A DNA stretch of 64,000 nucleotides, taken from contig NZ_QKKX01000078.1 in assembly GCF_003434305.1 (NCBI RefSeq), forward strand, positions 1-64,000, read 5' to 3'. The stretch is from Micromonospora sp. MW-13 (GTDB taxonomy: Bacteria > Actinomycetota > Actinomycetes > Mycobacteriales > Micromonosporaceae). The first letter of the stretch is position 1, and each line of letters opens with the position of its first letter. Position numbers and translations under genes: made by a program. The notes under the pieces were generated by a model. That model had not been told where the DNA came from. It did no database searches and worked only from the letters and a program-made list of their open reading frames with translations. Positions 8,311 to 17,133 of the stretch are shown here, one piece after another.

Positions 8311-9663
8311 TCAGGCCGGTGAGGCCACCGGCGGGGCCTGGTCGACCGGCGTCCCCTCCGCATCCTCGGCCGGCCGGTCCGAGTCCGACCGGACCCGCAC
8401 CGTCGGGTACTCGGCGGTCTCGGCGCCCCCGGCAGCGGCGGCCATCACCGCGGCGGCAGCCAGGTCGGCCACCCGCTTCGCCTCCCGCTGGACCCGGGCC
8501 CGAACGTCCTTGGCGTGCCGCTCGGCCGAGTCGGACGAACGGCGGGCCTCCTCCAGCCGGTTCGCCTCGGCCGTGAGCTCCTGGCGGATCTCGGTCAGGC
8601 GCTGCTGCAACCGGTGGACCTCCTGCTCGGTCGCCGCCCCCTCCTGGCGGACCCGGGCGAGCTGCTGCTGGGCGTTGTCCAGCTCGGCGTGCAACTGCGT
8701 CAGCGCCTGCCGCTGGCTGCCGACCTCCTGCTGCACCGCCGTGAGCTGCTCCTGGTGCAGGGTCGCCTGCTCGTCGGCGCGCTTGCGCACCTCCGTCGAG
8801 TACTGCTGCGCCTCGGCGATCAGCGTCGCGATCTTCTCCTCCGCGGCGGTGAGCTGGCCGGCGACGTCCCGCTCGGCCGCCGCCCGGTGCTCGGCCAGCT
8901 CCTGCTCGGCCGCCGCCCGCCGCTCGTTGATCTCCCGCTCCACGTTGACCCGCCACTGGGCCAGCTCCTGCTGGCTCTGCGCACGCGCCGCCTGGACCTC
9001 CTGCTGGATCTGCGCACGGGCCGCCTTGGTCAGCGCCTCGGCCGCGGCGCGGGCCTGCTCCACCTGCTGGGCGGTCAGCTCGTTGATCCGCTTCGCCTCC
9101 TGCTGGGCGTGCTCGTGGGCGGCCTCGCCGTCCACCCGCAACTGCTCCACCAGCTCCTGGATGTCCGCGAGCTGCGCCTCGGCCGCCGCGCGCCGCTCCT
9201 CGTACGCCTTGTCCTGTTCGGCCCGCCGCGCCGACAGCTCCGACTCCAGGTCGTGCAGCGCCTGGGCGGCGTGCTCCCGCGCCTCCACCAGGACCCGCTC
9301 CGCCTCGCCCTGCAACTCGCCGGCCCGCTGCGCGGCGGTCTCGGCGATCAGCCCGGCCTGCTTCTCCGCCAGCGCGAGGATCTGGTCGACCATCGGTCCC
9401 AGGTCCCGAAACGACGCCCGGTCCACCTGCGTCGGGCGCTGGCGCAGCTCGGACACCTCCGCCTGGAGCTGCTGGAACTGGAGGGTGAGGTTGCGCAACT
9501 GGTGCTGCGCCCGGTCTCGTTCGGCCGCCAGCGTCGCGGCGGCGCCGTCGACCTGCTCGACGTACCGGTCGACCTGCCGCTTGTCGTAGCCGCGCAGCGC
9601 CTGCTCGAAGCTCGGCCGCCCGCTCAGCTCGTTGCGTACCGCGAACGGCTCCCCGGTGGACAT
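8311..9663 (-). CDS. DivIVA/Scy-like long coiled-coil protein
   Basis: This 450-residue protein is almost entirely heptad-rich coiled coil, with long Ala/Glu/Gln/Arg stretches from about residue 35 to 400. The N-terminal segment F-x-x-ALRGYDKRQVDRYVEQV matches the DivIVA membrane-targeting N-domain pattern. The C-terminus is a disordered Pro/Ala/Asp tail. Such proteins (Scy, FilP, DivIVA relatives, often mislabelled cellulose-binding) organise polar growth and the cytoskeleton in actinomycetes. I chose the ATG at 9663 because GGAGG lies eight bases upstream; a longer start at 9702 adds 13 residues without support. It is transcribed alone. Confidence 0.75.
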   Translation of the reverse strand: MSTGEPFAVRNELSGRPSFEQALRGYDKRQVDRYVEQVDGAAATLAAERDRAQHQLRNLTLQFQQLQAEVSELRQRPTQVDRASFRDLGPMVDQILALAEKQAGLIAETAAQRAGELQGEAERVLVEAREHAAQALHDLESELSARRAEQDKAYEERRAAAEAQLADIQELVEQLRVDGEAAHEHAQQEAKRINELTAQQVEQARAAAEALTKAARAQIQQEVQAARAQSQQELAQWRVNVEREINERRAAAEQELAEHRAAAERDVAGQLTAAEEKIATLIAEAQQYSTEVRKRADEQATLHQEQLTAVQQEVGSQRQALTQLHAELDNAQQQLARVRQEGAATEQEVHRLQQRLTEIRQELTAEANRLEEARRSSDSAERHAKDVRARVQREAKRVADLAAAAVMAAAAGGAETAEYPTVRVRSDSDRPAEDAEGTPVDQAPPVASPA

Positions 9664-10263
9664 TCCGGCATCCTCCATACGATCGGCGATCTCAGGCCCC
9701 ACCGACGAGCGCTGCGCGGGGCATGATGGGGCGCAACGTTACCGCCGTCCCCCGCGCCGCGAACACCCCGCCCCGCAGCCTGATCCCGTGACGGGCCACC
9801 CGGACGGCGTCCCCTCGGCGTTGACGTCACATCCCGCTTCACGGGGCACTGAATCCCGAGCCGTCCACGAGGCGGTCGAGCAGGGCGGTGTGCAGCCGGC
9901 GCAGCGCCGGCGCCAGCTCGTTGCCCGCAACCTCGCCCGCGCCTGCCGGAGTGTGCCCTCAGCGTGAAGTCCAGGTGGCCTGGAGGAAGCTGGTCCAGGC
10001 GGTGGGGGAGAAGGTGAGGGCGGGGGGCCGGCCGGGTCCTTGCCGTCGCCTACGGCCGCCCGAGCTGCCGCCGGAGGACTGTCGATCCCATATCTTCGGC
10101 CATCCGCTCCCGCCCCTCTCCACGTTGCGTTTTGTTACATGCCTTTCGGTTTACGGCCCTCGAATGTCAATCCCTGTCGTATCCCGCAGGGTGGTGGCGC
10201 GGGTCGCGGCGCACTAATGTACGGCTGTGTCGACACCCTTCCGCATGATCGAGGAGTGCGTTC
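9664..10263. other. 600-base gap, no gene assigned
   Basis: This stretch between two divergent genes has no frame with convincing codon bias, start and length. Bases near 10090-10170 are less GC-rich and probably carry the promoter for the downstream plus-strand gene. On the minus strand around 9855-9940 there is a short leucine/arginine-rich frame that looks like the C-terminal scrap of a larger protein, but it lacks a start. Confidence 0.4.
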
Positions 10264-11394
10264 ATGCCCGGTGATTCCAAGGTTTCCAGCTCAGCGCCGG
10301 TCATCATGCACGCGTACGGGGTGCGAGACGACGAAGGCGAGCCGGGGCCGGGAAGTTGGGTGGCCGTGCTTCGGTACCGGGAGCACACCCGGGAACTGCA
10401 CGGGATGGAGCTGGACTGGACCTTGGACGACCTGGTGATGCTGTCGGTGGTGAACGGGCTGGAGGCGCTGACCCGGCCGGTGCGGGTGATCGTGTACGCG
10501 CCGAACGCAGAGCCGGAGATCAAGGCGTCGTCCAAGGTGAATCCCGCGCTGCTGAGTCGGCTCGCCGCCCAGTGTGAACGCCACGAGGTGGTGTGGGCTC
10601 CGCCTGACGAGCCGCTGAACGACGACGACAACAAACGGGCCCTCGAACTGGCCACGCGGGAGGAGGCGGCCGCGAAGGAGCGGGCCATAAGCCTGCGGGG
10701 GGACAACATCGTGGAGGCGCTGGACAAGTTCCTCGCCGAGCAGCGCGAGCGCCGTTCCAAGCGCGCTTTCGCGAACTACAGATCCGTCATCGAACTGTTG
10801 CTCGGCTGCCTGAATTGGCGCGGCTACGAGAGCCTGACCGACAACAGCCGCCAGTTGTACGGCGCGTACGACGAGAGCCGCGAGGGCGGCGGTGGGTTCT
10901 GCCGGTTGTACGGGCCGGAGGAGATCCCCGGGAACATCGGCGGGTTCCTCGGCTCCTACGTTCCGAAGGCCATCCTGAGCCAGGCGGCCCGCCGGGCGGC
11001 CGGGCCCGTCGTGCGCGAGCTCGGATACTGGCTCACCACCCGGGACTACGGCATCACGACGGCGGACGTGCAGCCCATGCTGGAGCACGCCGACGCCGCC
11101 GCGTACGCCTTGCCGGCCGCCGAGAAAGTTCAACGGAGATGGAACGAGCTGTGCGACGCCGAGCGCGAATTCGGCGAGTCGGAGGTCGAGGATGCCGTCG
11201 AGGACTTTCTGTTCGTCAGCGCCGTCGAACCTGGTCTGGTCCGCTTCGCTGCCTACTCCCCTGACCGGCTCGTCGACGTGTCTGTCCCGCAGGAGATCAG
11301 CGACCTCGTGAAACCTGGCTGGGAGATGTACGTGGAGGCCGCCCTGGTAGAGGGCGAGTGGTGCGTTTCGATGATCGGCACCATCTACCCGTAG
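10264..11394 (+). CDS. degenerate RNase H-like protein with C-terminal domain of unknown function
   Basis: A 376-residue protein I do not recognise as a named family. Residues about 12-135 follow the order of RNase HI: a first strand and G-P-G-S-W-V-A-V-L, then a helix with GLEAL, a VRVIVYAPN strand where active enzymes have a catalytic Asp, and HEVVWAPPDEPL...NKRALELA where RNase HI has its handle/GHxGNExxD region. The acidic catalytic residues are replaced, so nuclease activity is unlikely. Residues 150-185 resemble a SAM-like core-binding helix bundle; the C-terminal 60 residues look like a small beta-rich domain. ATG with GAGGAG upstream. It may be a nucleic-acid-binding or regulatory protein. 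Family assignment is inference from pattern order. Confidence 0.55.
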   Translation: MPGDSKVSSSAPVIMHAYGVRDDEGEPGPGSWVAVLRYREHTRELHGMELDWTLDDLVMLSVVNGLEALTRPVRVIVYAPNAEPEIKASSKVNPALLSRLAAQCERHEVVWAPPDEPLNDDDNKRALELATREEAAAKERAISLRGDNIVEALDKFLAEQRERRSKRAFANYRSVIELLLGCLNWRGYESLTDNSRQLYGAYDESREGGGGFCRLYGPEEIPGNIGGFLGSYVPKAILSQAARRAAGPVVRELGYWLTTRDYGITTADVQPMLEHADAAAYALPAAEKVQRRWNELCDAEREFGESEVEDAVEDFLFVSAVEPGLVRFAAYSPDRLVDVSVPQEISDLVKPGWEMYVEAALVEGEWCVSMIGTIYP

Positions 11395-11405
11395 CGCTGA
11401 CGAGC

Positions 11406-11507
11406 GTGTGGAGCCGCTGGAGGATCGCCATCCCGCTCATCGGGCTCAGTCTCCTCCTGCTGGTTCCCACCGTCTACGGTGCCTCGGCCTGGTGGTCGGA
11501 GAACTGA
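11406..11507 (+). CDS. possible single-helix membrane peptide
   Basis: A 33-codon frame starting at GTG encodes a basic N-terminus, one hydrophobic helix (IPLIGLSLLLLVPTVYG) and a short WWSEN tail. It begins 11 bases after the RNase H-like gene stop. The composition is right for a small membrane protein, but there is no strong ribosome binding site and the length is too short to be certain. Confidence 0.25.
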   Translation: MWSRWRIAIPLIGLSLLLLVPTVYGASAWWSEN

Positions 11508-11641
11508 CCCGCCTACCGCACCCTCACCGTCATCATCTGCCTCGTCGTCGTCGCGTGCCTGGGCCTCTCCGTCTCGATTTCTTGTGAGGTCGCGGTGCGG
11601 CGTCGCCACCGGGGACGGCGCCGCACCTTCGGTCGGGGCGG

Positions 11642-13846
11642 TTACGGGCCGTTGACCAGGAAGGCGACCTGATTGCCGCTGTTGACGGTCGCGCCGGTGT
11701 TGTTGATGACGCGGGCGATCGTGCCGGTGCCGCCGAGGGAGACGGTGACCATGTTGTGGAACTTGACGTTCGGGGTCACCGGGACCTCGAACGAGTGCCC
11801 GAGCACGACGCTGGGATTGGTGGAGAAGTAGCAGTAGCTGCCCAGCCCCCACGCCTCGTGGCTGGTGACGGATGCGCCGACCTTGTACGCGGCCCAGCCC
11901 TGCGCCCCGCCGCCGCTGGACCAGCTGGCCTGGTTCGGCACGTCGTACGGGATTTCGTTCTGGTAGAAGTACGTGTGGCCGCCGTTGCCGTTCCAGATGG
12001 TCTGGTACTGCTGGTAGTGCTCGACGAACAGGCCGTACATGGTGACGTTGTTGCCGTTGACGACGAGGCCGTTGGCGCCGGTGTTGATGTTCCAGCCGAC
12101 GGTGCCGCCGTTGCCGTGGTCGGCCCGCCAGATCCACATGTGGTCGCCGATCACGTTGTTGCTGTTGACCCGCAGACTGACGGTCGCCTTGCCGGCGATG
12201 GCGCCGCCGACGCGGAAGAACACGTCGTGCAGCGACGTCGGGTTCGCGGCGTGGTCGGCGGTGGAGCCGGACGGGCCGACCTCCATGAGGACCTGCGAGT
12301 TGGTCGTGCCGGCGTCGAAGAGGATGCCGGCGACCTTCACGCCATCGACATCGGCGACGCTCATCGCGGTGACCCCGTTGTCCGGCACGATCGTGGCCAG
12401 GCCGAGGCCGAGCACGACCGTGTTGGCCCGGGTGATCCGGATCGTGTCGTTGACGTGATACACACCGGGCGTGAAGAGCAGGTTCTGTCCGGCGGAGAGG
12501 GCCGCGTTGATGCTCGCGGCGGTGGCGCCGGCCTTGACGATGTGGAACTGGTTGATCGGCAGGGAGCTGCCGGCCGTGGTGCCGCTCTGCCAGCTGTTGC
12601 CGCTGGAGTTGGTCCGCAGCGCCGGCACGAACACCTGGTAGGCGCCGGTGGAGTCGACGTACAGGAACGGCTTCTCCCGCACGACCGGGGTGGTGCCGAC
12701 GGTGGTGTACGGCGGGCTCGGGAAACTGTTGGCCGGCGCGCCGCTGGTGCCGACGAACACCTGGTTCCAGTTGCTGCCGCTCCAGCTACCGATCGCGGAG
12801 TTGCGGGTGATCCACTGCTGCTGCGAACCGGACTGGATCTGGCCGTCGATCTTGCTGTCGGAGATCCATCCGCCGGAGGACCAGCCGCCGTCGGACAGCG
12901 CGAGGTTGCCCCGGACGTGCATCCGCCGGTACGGCGCGGCCTGCGACACCGCCCAGCGGTCCAGGCCACCGGTCGGGGTCACGGACAGGTTCTCCGCGGA
13001 CCGCCAGAAGTTCTGCGTCGCGTTCTGCGAGCCGTCCGGCCACCAGTCCGCCTCGGCGTGCACGGCACCGTTGATGACGACCGAGTCGGGGCTGATGCCG
13101 AGGCCGGCGACCTGGGTGAAGAACCCGACGTTGGCGTTGACGTTGTACGTGCCGGGCTTGAACAGCAACGCGTAGCGCTGGTTGCCGAACTGGTTGGTGA
13201 CCTGCTGGTTGAATACGGTGTTGAGCCGGTTCTGGATGGTGGCCTGCGTCATCGACGGGTCGAACACCGACACGTTGGGGCCGAGGTCGGGGTTGTTGGG
13301 GTTGTTCGGCACGCCGGTCGTGGTCGGGGTCGGGGTCGGAGTGCTGCCGCCGCCGAACGTCCACTTCTGGTTGGCGGTGCCAGCGCACGACCACAGTTGC
13401 AGCTTGGCGCCGTCGGCGAGGTTGTTGTCCTTGATGTCCAGGCACTTGCCGGACGCGGTGTTGACCAGGTCGCCGGCCGAGGTCAGCTGCCACTTCTGGC
13501 TGGCGACGCTGTCGTAGCAGGTCCAGATGTGCACCACGGCGCCGTCGGCGGTGGAGCCGTTGGCGACGTCGAGGCACTTGCCGAGGCCTTGCACGGAGCC
13601 GTTGTCGGCGAGGGTCCAGGTCTGGTTGGGGCCGGTCGCGCAGCTCCACATCTGGGGCTGGTTGCCGTTGGCGGTGGAGCCGTCGGTCACGTCGAGGCAC
13701 TTGCCGTTGGCGGCGCTGGTGAGCCGGCCGCTGCTGGCGGCGGACGCGGCGGTCATGGTGACCGCGCCGGTCGTGCCGACGGCCGCGGCGGTGACGCCGA
13801 GCGCCAGCAGCGCCGTACGCCACCTGATGTTTTTCGATCTTGACAA
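11642..13846 (-). CDS. secreted ricin-type lectin plus beta-helix (pectate-lyase-like) protein
   Basis: The 734-residue precursor has a long signal peptide (basic start, hydrophobic core, AASA cleavage region near residue 35). Residues about 40-165 form a ricin B trefoil with three repeats, each with GKCLD and a Q-x-W motif. A Pro/Thr linker follows, then a large right-handed beta-helix-like region containing PGTYNVNANVGF, PGVYHVND and many Asn/Gly turns. Proteins of this architecture are annotated in actinomycetes as adenylyl cyclase or coagulation-factor-like, without good evidence; I infer carbohydrate binding and perhaps a lyase or hydrolase. Start: TTG at 13846 with AGGAG six bases upstream, which places the signal peptide correctly. 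An operator-like palindrome lies about 185 bases upstream. Confidence 0.75.
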   Translation of the reverse strand: MSRSKNIRWRTALLALGVTAAAVGTTGAVTMTAASAASSGRLTSAANGKCLDVTDGSTANGNQPQMWSCATGPNQTWTLADNGSVQGLGKCLDVANGSTADGAVVHIWTCYDSVASQKWQLTSAGDLVNTASGKCLDIKDNNLADGAKLQLWSCAGTANQKWTFGGGSTPTPTPTTTGVPNNPNNPDLGPNVSVFDPSMTQATIQNRLNTVFNQQVTNQFGNQRYALLFKPGTYNVNANVGFFTQVAGLGISPDSVVINGAVHAEADWWPDGSQNATQNFWRSAENLSVTPTGGLDRWAVSQAAPYRRMHVRGNLALSDGGWSSGGWISDSKIDGQIQSGSQQQWITRNSAIGSWSGSNWNQVFVGTSGAPANSFPSPPYTTVGTTPVVREKPFLYVDSTGAYQVFVPALRTNSSGNSWQSGTTAGSSLPINQFHIVKAGATAASINAALSAGQNLLFTPGVYHVNDTIRITRANTVVLGLGLATIVPDNGVTAMSVADVDGVKVAGILFDAGTTNSQVLMEVGPSGSTADHAANPTSLHDVFFRVGGAIAGKATVSLRVNSNNVIGDHMWIWRADHGNGGTVGWNINTGANGLVVNGNNVTMYGLFVEHYQQYQTIWNGNGGHTYFYQNEIPYDVPNQASWSSGGGAQGWAAYKVGASVTSHEAWGLGSYCYFSTNPSVVLGHSFEVPVTPNVKFHNMVTVSLGGTGTIARVINNTGATVNSGNQVAFLVNGP

Positions 13847-14030
13847 CTGAGACTCCTGTTCTGGGACGGTCGGGGGGCCGGTCACCGGTGGGCGGGCATG
13901 ACCGTCCGGCCCGACGTCGACTGGCGGGTCGCCGGGGTGGAGGTGGGTGCTGTGCCGCGCCGGATCCATCGACGCCTGTGACAAGGAGGAAACACGTCGA
14001 CGCTGCGGCATGTCAACACAACGCGGCAAC

Positions 14031-14063
14031 TTTCTTGGCGACTTTATACAAGTCGCTAAGAAA
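14031..14063. promoter_or_regulatory. operator-like palindrome upstream of the lectin gene
   Basis: Fourteen-base arms at 14031-14044 and 14050-14063 are inverted repeats with one mismatch, around the five-base spacer tatac. The element is AT-rich compared with its surroundings and has no T-tract, so an operator fits better than a terminator. It lies between the divergent lectin gene and the symporter gene, about 185 bases from the lectin start. LacI- or ROK-type control of a secreted carbohydrate-active protein is a reasonable guess. The rest of 13847-14411 shows no gene. Confidence 0.55.
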
Positions 14064-14411
14064 CTGTCGCCATCGGCGCTGTCGATCGTGCGTGGACGCC
14101 AGAGGTGGTACGAGTCAGCGGGCGGGCCGGTCGAGCCGCGCACGACGAGGGTCGGTCGCGACCTCTACGGGTAGCGCGTCCAGTTCTTGTCCGGCGCACA
14201 GCCGCTGCGGGTCCGCTGCGGGCTCCGAGGGCGGGGTGAGTAGCCCTCTGCGGGAGGATGTCGACCAGCGGCACCTGCCGTTTTACATGGTCATGGTCCA
14301 CTGTGCACCTGGCGCGGATACCGGCGCCGCACAGGGCAAGTTCTGAGAAGTACGGCGTCGATCGCCGATGTGAAACTCATGGATCTCTTACGACCAGAAG
14401 GCAGAGTGATC

Positions 14412-15317
14412 ATGAGTAGCGATTCGGTCCTCATACTTTTTCCCATCGTTGTGGGCATCGTCATGCTCGGCCTCGGCCTCACCCTGACCCTTGAGGATTT
14501 CCGCCGGGTGGTGAAATACCCCAAGGCGATGGTGGTCTGCCTGGTCTCCCAGATGCTGATCCTGCCGGCGATCTGCCTGGGCCTGGTGGTCGCGTTCAAC
14601 CTGCGCCCCGAACTGGCGGTCGGCATGATGCTGCTCGCCGCCTCGCCCGGCGGCAGCACGGCCAGCCTCTACAGCCACCTGTTCAAGGGCGACCTGGCGC
14701 TCAACATCTCGCTGACCGCGGTCAACTCGGTGCTGGCGCTGTTCACGCTGCCGATCATCGTGAACCTGTCGGTGTCGGCCTTCGCCGGATCGGACAGCTC
14801 CATCGGCCTCCAGTTCGACAAGGTGATCCAGGTCTTCGCCCTGGTTCTGATCCCGATCGCCATCGGGATGGCCGTCCGCGCGAAGTTCACCAACGCCGCC
14901 ATCCGTATGGAGCGCGCCGTCAAGATCCTGTCGGTCGTGGCGCTGCTCCTGATGATCTCCAGCGTGATCGCCGGCCTCGGCGAGGAGGTGTTCGACATCC
15001 TCGCCGAGATCATCCTCGCGGTCGTGGCGTTCAACCTGATCAGTATGGCGCTCGGCTACTTCGGCCCGCGCCTGCTCAAGGTCGGCGAGCGCGAGTCGAT
15101 CGCCTCGGCGTTCGAGATCGGCCTGCACAACGCCAGCCTGGCCATCACCATCGGGATGAGCCCGACGCTGCTCGACAACTCCACGATGGCGATGCCGTCG
15201 GTGACGTACGGCTTCGTCATGTTCTTCACCGCCGCCGTCTTCGGCATCATCGTCTCCCGCCGGGTGCGGGCCGGGACCGGGGGCACCGAGCGGTTGGCGA
15301 CTCCCAGCAGGGTGTGA
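14412..15317 (+). CDS. bile acid:sodium symporter (BASS) family transporter
   Basis: About 301 residues with nine or ten hydrophobic helices. It has the BASS-family features: LGLGLTLTLEDFRRVVKYPKA near the N-terminus, the AASPGGSTASLYSHLFKGDLALN crossover region and the EIGLHNASLAI motif in the C-terminal half. Members import organic anions, pantoate or sulfate-type solutes with sodium; the substrate here is unknown. I chose the ATG at 14412 because it begins just before the first helix; an in-frame start at 14370 adds 14 residues. It appears monocistronic and is followed by a stem-loop. Confidence 0.85.
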   Translation: MSSDSVLILFPIVVGIVMLGLGLTLTLEDFRRVVKYPKAMVVCLVSQMLILPAICLGLVVAFNLRPELAVGMMLLAASPGGSTASLYSHLFKGDLALNISLTAVNSVLALFTLPIIVNLSVSAFAGSDSSIGLQFDKVIQVFALVLIPIAIGMAVRAKFTNAAIRMERAVKILSVVALLLMISSVIAGLGEEVFDILAEIILAVVAFNLISMALGYFGPRLLKVGERESIASAFEIGLHNASLAITIGMSPTLLDNSTMAMPSVTYGFVMFFTAAVFGIIVSRRVRAGTGGTERLATPSRV

Positions 15318-15323
15318 CCCGCT

Positions 15324-15367
15324 GGCCCGCGCCGGATCCGGACTCCCGTTCGGCTTCGGCGCGGGCC
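15324..15367. terminator. stem-loop after the symporter gene
   Basis: An 11-base perfect inverted repeat (15324-15334 with 15357-15367) with a 22-base loop begins seven bases after the stop codon. It lacks a U-tract, as is usual in actinomycetes. Confidence 0.45.
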
Positions 15368-15551
15368 TGGGACGCCGCTTCGCTGTCCTTCGATATTCCG
15401 CACGCGCACGCTCATCCGTCCAGAGCACGGTCGGCGTCCACGTCGCCTGTCGGCTTGGCGGGTGCGTCGGTTGCGGCGTAGGCGTAGCGGCGGGCCAGGT
15501 GTGCGAACGCGGCTCTGAGCTCGGGTGGCCCGATGACTACGGCCCTATCGG

Positions 15552-15917
15552 CTACCGCTTGGCGGCCGACCCCCTGGCCTCGGCGACGGGGTAACGGGCG
15601 GCGACCTCGTCCAGCTTCGTCAGCGCCGCTTCCGACAGGTCGATACCGAGCACGTCGGCGAGGCGGGTCAGGTAGATCATCACATCGCCGATCTCCGCCT
15701 CGACCCGGCCGCCGGCCTCGGGGTCGTCCATCACGGCGGCGGCCTGCTCGGGCGTCAGCCACTGGAACTCGGCCAGCAGTTCACCGACCTCGCCGGCGAG
15801 GGCCATGGCGAGGTTCTTCGGTGTGTGGAACTGCTGCCAGTCCCGCTCCTCGGCGAACGCTCGTACCCTGGTCGTCAGCTCGTCCACAGCATCCTCCACA
15901 CCGTGCCGGTGTCGCAC
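15552..15917 (-). CDS. MazG-like nucleotide pyrophosphohydrolase
   Basis: The 121-residue protein matches the RS21-C6/MazG-like all-alpha NTP pyrophosphatase family in length and sequence. It has FHTPKNLAMALAGEVGELLAEFQW with the E-x-x-E metal-binding pattern, and EIGDVMIYLTRLADVLGID with the second E-x-x-D. These enzymes hydrolyse non-canonical or excess (d)NTPs to NMP and pyrophosphate, keeping the nucleotide pool clean. A gene of its own with no clear operon partner. The 15368-15551 stretch downstream has only a short frame on the same strand with no convincing start. Confidence 0.82.
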   Translation of the reverse strand: MRHRHGVEDAVDELTTRVRAFAEERDWQQFHTPKNLAMALAGEVGELLAEFQWLTPEQAAAVMDDPEAGGRVEAEIGDVMIYLTRLADVLGIDLSEAALTKLDEVAARYPVAEARGSAAKR

Positions 15918-16075
15918 CCGTGAGTACGGTACCCACGGGCCGCCGTCATGTACCCGGTAGGAGGTGGCGACCGACGGTCTCGCCGGGCGCGCTCCTGAGC
16001 TGGCAGGTCAGCGGGGCGATCCGGTGGGCGCGGTGGCTGCTCGTGCTGCCGCACGCCGACCCGGGGGAGACCACC

Positions 16076-16204
16076 GTGTCCGCCGAGGACGACCAGAACG
16101 TACGCCACCGGGTCTTCTGCGACCGGCGGGTGCCCGGCGGCGGCGGGCGCTGCCTGCTGCGCGCCGACCACGACGGCCCCTGCGCCCGCCGCCCGCGCCG
16201 CTGA
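16076..16204 (+). CDS. small cysteine-containing hypothetical protein
   Basis: A 42-codon frame starting at GTG, preceded by a GGGGGA box nine bases away. The product is polar and Arg-rich with three cysteines, in the pattern VFCDRRV...GRCLLRADHDGPC. This could bind metal, or be a chance frame in GC-rich sequence. It lies 77 bases upstream of the inositol-monophosphatase-like gene in the same direction. Confidence 0.3.
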   Translation: MSAEDDQNVRHRVFCDRRVPGGGGRCLLRADHDGPCARRPRR

Positions 16205-16281
16205 AGGGGGAGGGTGAGTGGTGCCCGGCCCGCTGCGGTGCAACGATCATGACCGTCCCCGAACCTGGCGAGGAGAGCGCG

Positions 16282-17064
16282 ATGGTCAGTGACGCCGAAC
16301 TGGACGACTGCCGGCGGGTCGCCGAGGACGCGGCGCGCCTCGGCGGTCGGGAGCTGCTGCGGCGCTTCGGCGACCACGGCCGGGTCGACTACAAGACAGC
16401 GTCCACCGACCCGGTGAGCGAGGCGGACCGGGCCAGCGAGGCGCGCGTCGTCGAGCTGTTGCGTGCCCGCCGGCCCGCCGACGGGATCCTGGCCGAGGAG
16501 GGCAGCGGCCAGGCGGGCAGCTCCGGGCTGCGCTGGGTGCTGGACCCGTTGGACGGCACCGTGAACTACGTGTCCGGGATGCCGTTCTGGTGCGTCAGCG
16601 TGGCCTGCGAGGAGGAGACGGCCGACGGCTGGCGGCCGGTCGTGGGGGTGGTCCTCGACCCGGTGCACGACGAGCTGTTCCACGCCGTCCGGGGCCGGGG
16701 CGCGTACCTGGGCGACACCCCGCTGGCCCGGCCCGCCGGTACCGCGCTCGACGAGGTCATCCTCGCCAGCGGCTACGCGTACGACGTCGCCCACCGCAGG
16801 GTGCAGGCGGCCGTCGTGGCCGACCTCGCCGGCGACGTACGCGGGGTGCGGATGCTCGGCTCCACCGCGCTGGCCCTGTGCTGGGTGGCGGCGGGGCGCT
16901 GCGACGCGTACGTCGAGGATCGCACCTTCCGCTGGGACTGGGCGGCCGGCCTGGTGATCGCCACCGAGGCCGGCGCGGCCGTGGAGGTGCGCGGCAGCCG
17001 GGTGCTCGCCGCGCCGCCGGAGCTGATCGACGAGTTCCGGCCCCGGGTCGCCGCGCTGGGCTGA
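16282..17064 (+). CDS. inositol monophosphatase family protein
   Basis: This 260-residue member of the Mg-dependent, lithium-sensitive phosphatase superfamily has all metal motifs: EEG (ILAEEGSG), the DPLDGTVNY signature (with D-x-L-D-G-T), and WDWAAGLVIATEAGA, which supplies the last Asp. Likely substrates are inositol phosphates, histidinol phosphate or related sugar phosphates; inositol matters in this lineage because of mycothiol and phosphatidylinositol. Start: ATG 16282 with AGGAG six bases upstream; an in-frame ATG at 16249 adds 11 residues. It ends convergently with the acyl-CoA-dehydrogenase-like gene across a strong stem-loop. Confidence 0.87.
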   Translation: MVSDAELDDCRRVAEDAARLGGRELLRRFGDHGRVDYKTASTDPVSEADRASEARVVELLRARRPADGILAEEGSGQAGSSGLRWVLDPLDGTVNYVSGMPFWCVSVACEEETADGWRPVVGVVLDPVHDELFHAVRGRGAYLGDTPLARPAGTALDEVILASGYAYDVAHRRVQAAVVADLAGDVRGVRMLGSTALALCWVAAGRCDAYVEDRTFRWDWAAGLVIATEAGAAVEVRGSRVLAAPPELIDEFRPRVAALG

Positions 17065-17080
17065 CCACGAACAGGTGCGA

Positions 17081-17116
17081 CGAGCCGCCCGGCGGGGGGT
17101 TGCGCCGGGCGGCTCG
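17081..17116. terminator. bidirectional terminator stem-loop
   Basis: A perfect 14-base inverted repeat (17081-17094 with 17103-17116) with an eight-base loop sits between two convergent genes and should terminate both. Confidence 0.7.
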
Positions 17117-17133
17117 CCACGTCGGGGGAAGGC

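Noticed and set aside
9739..9940. Short minus-strand frames resembling the C-terminus of a leucine/arginine-rich protein.
   Set aside because: No start codon with a ribosome binding site and only about 35 residues; too weak to call even a pseudogene.
15412..15550. Minus-strand frame with an ELRAAFAHLARRYAYA segment just downstream of the MazG-like gene.
   Set aside because: It looks protein-like but lacks a usable start and is under 45 residues; possibly the decayed end of another gene.
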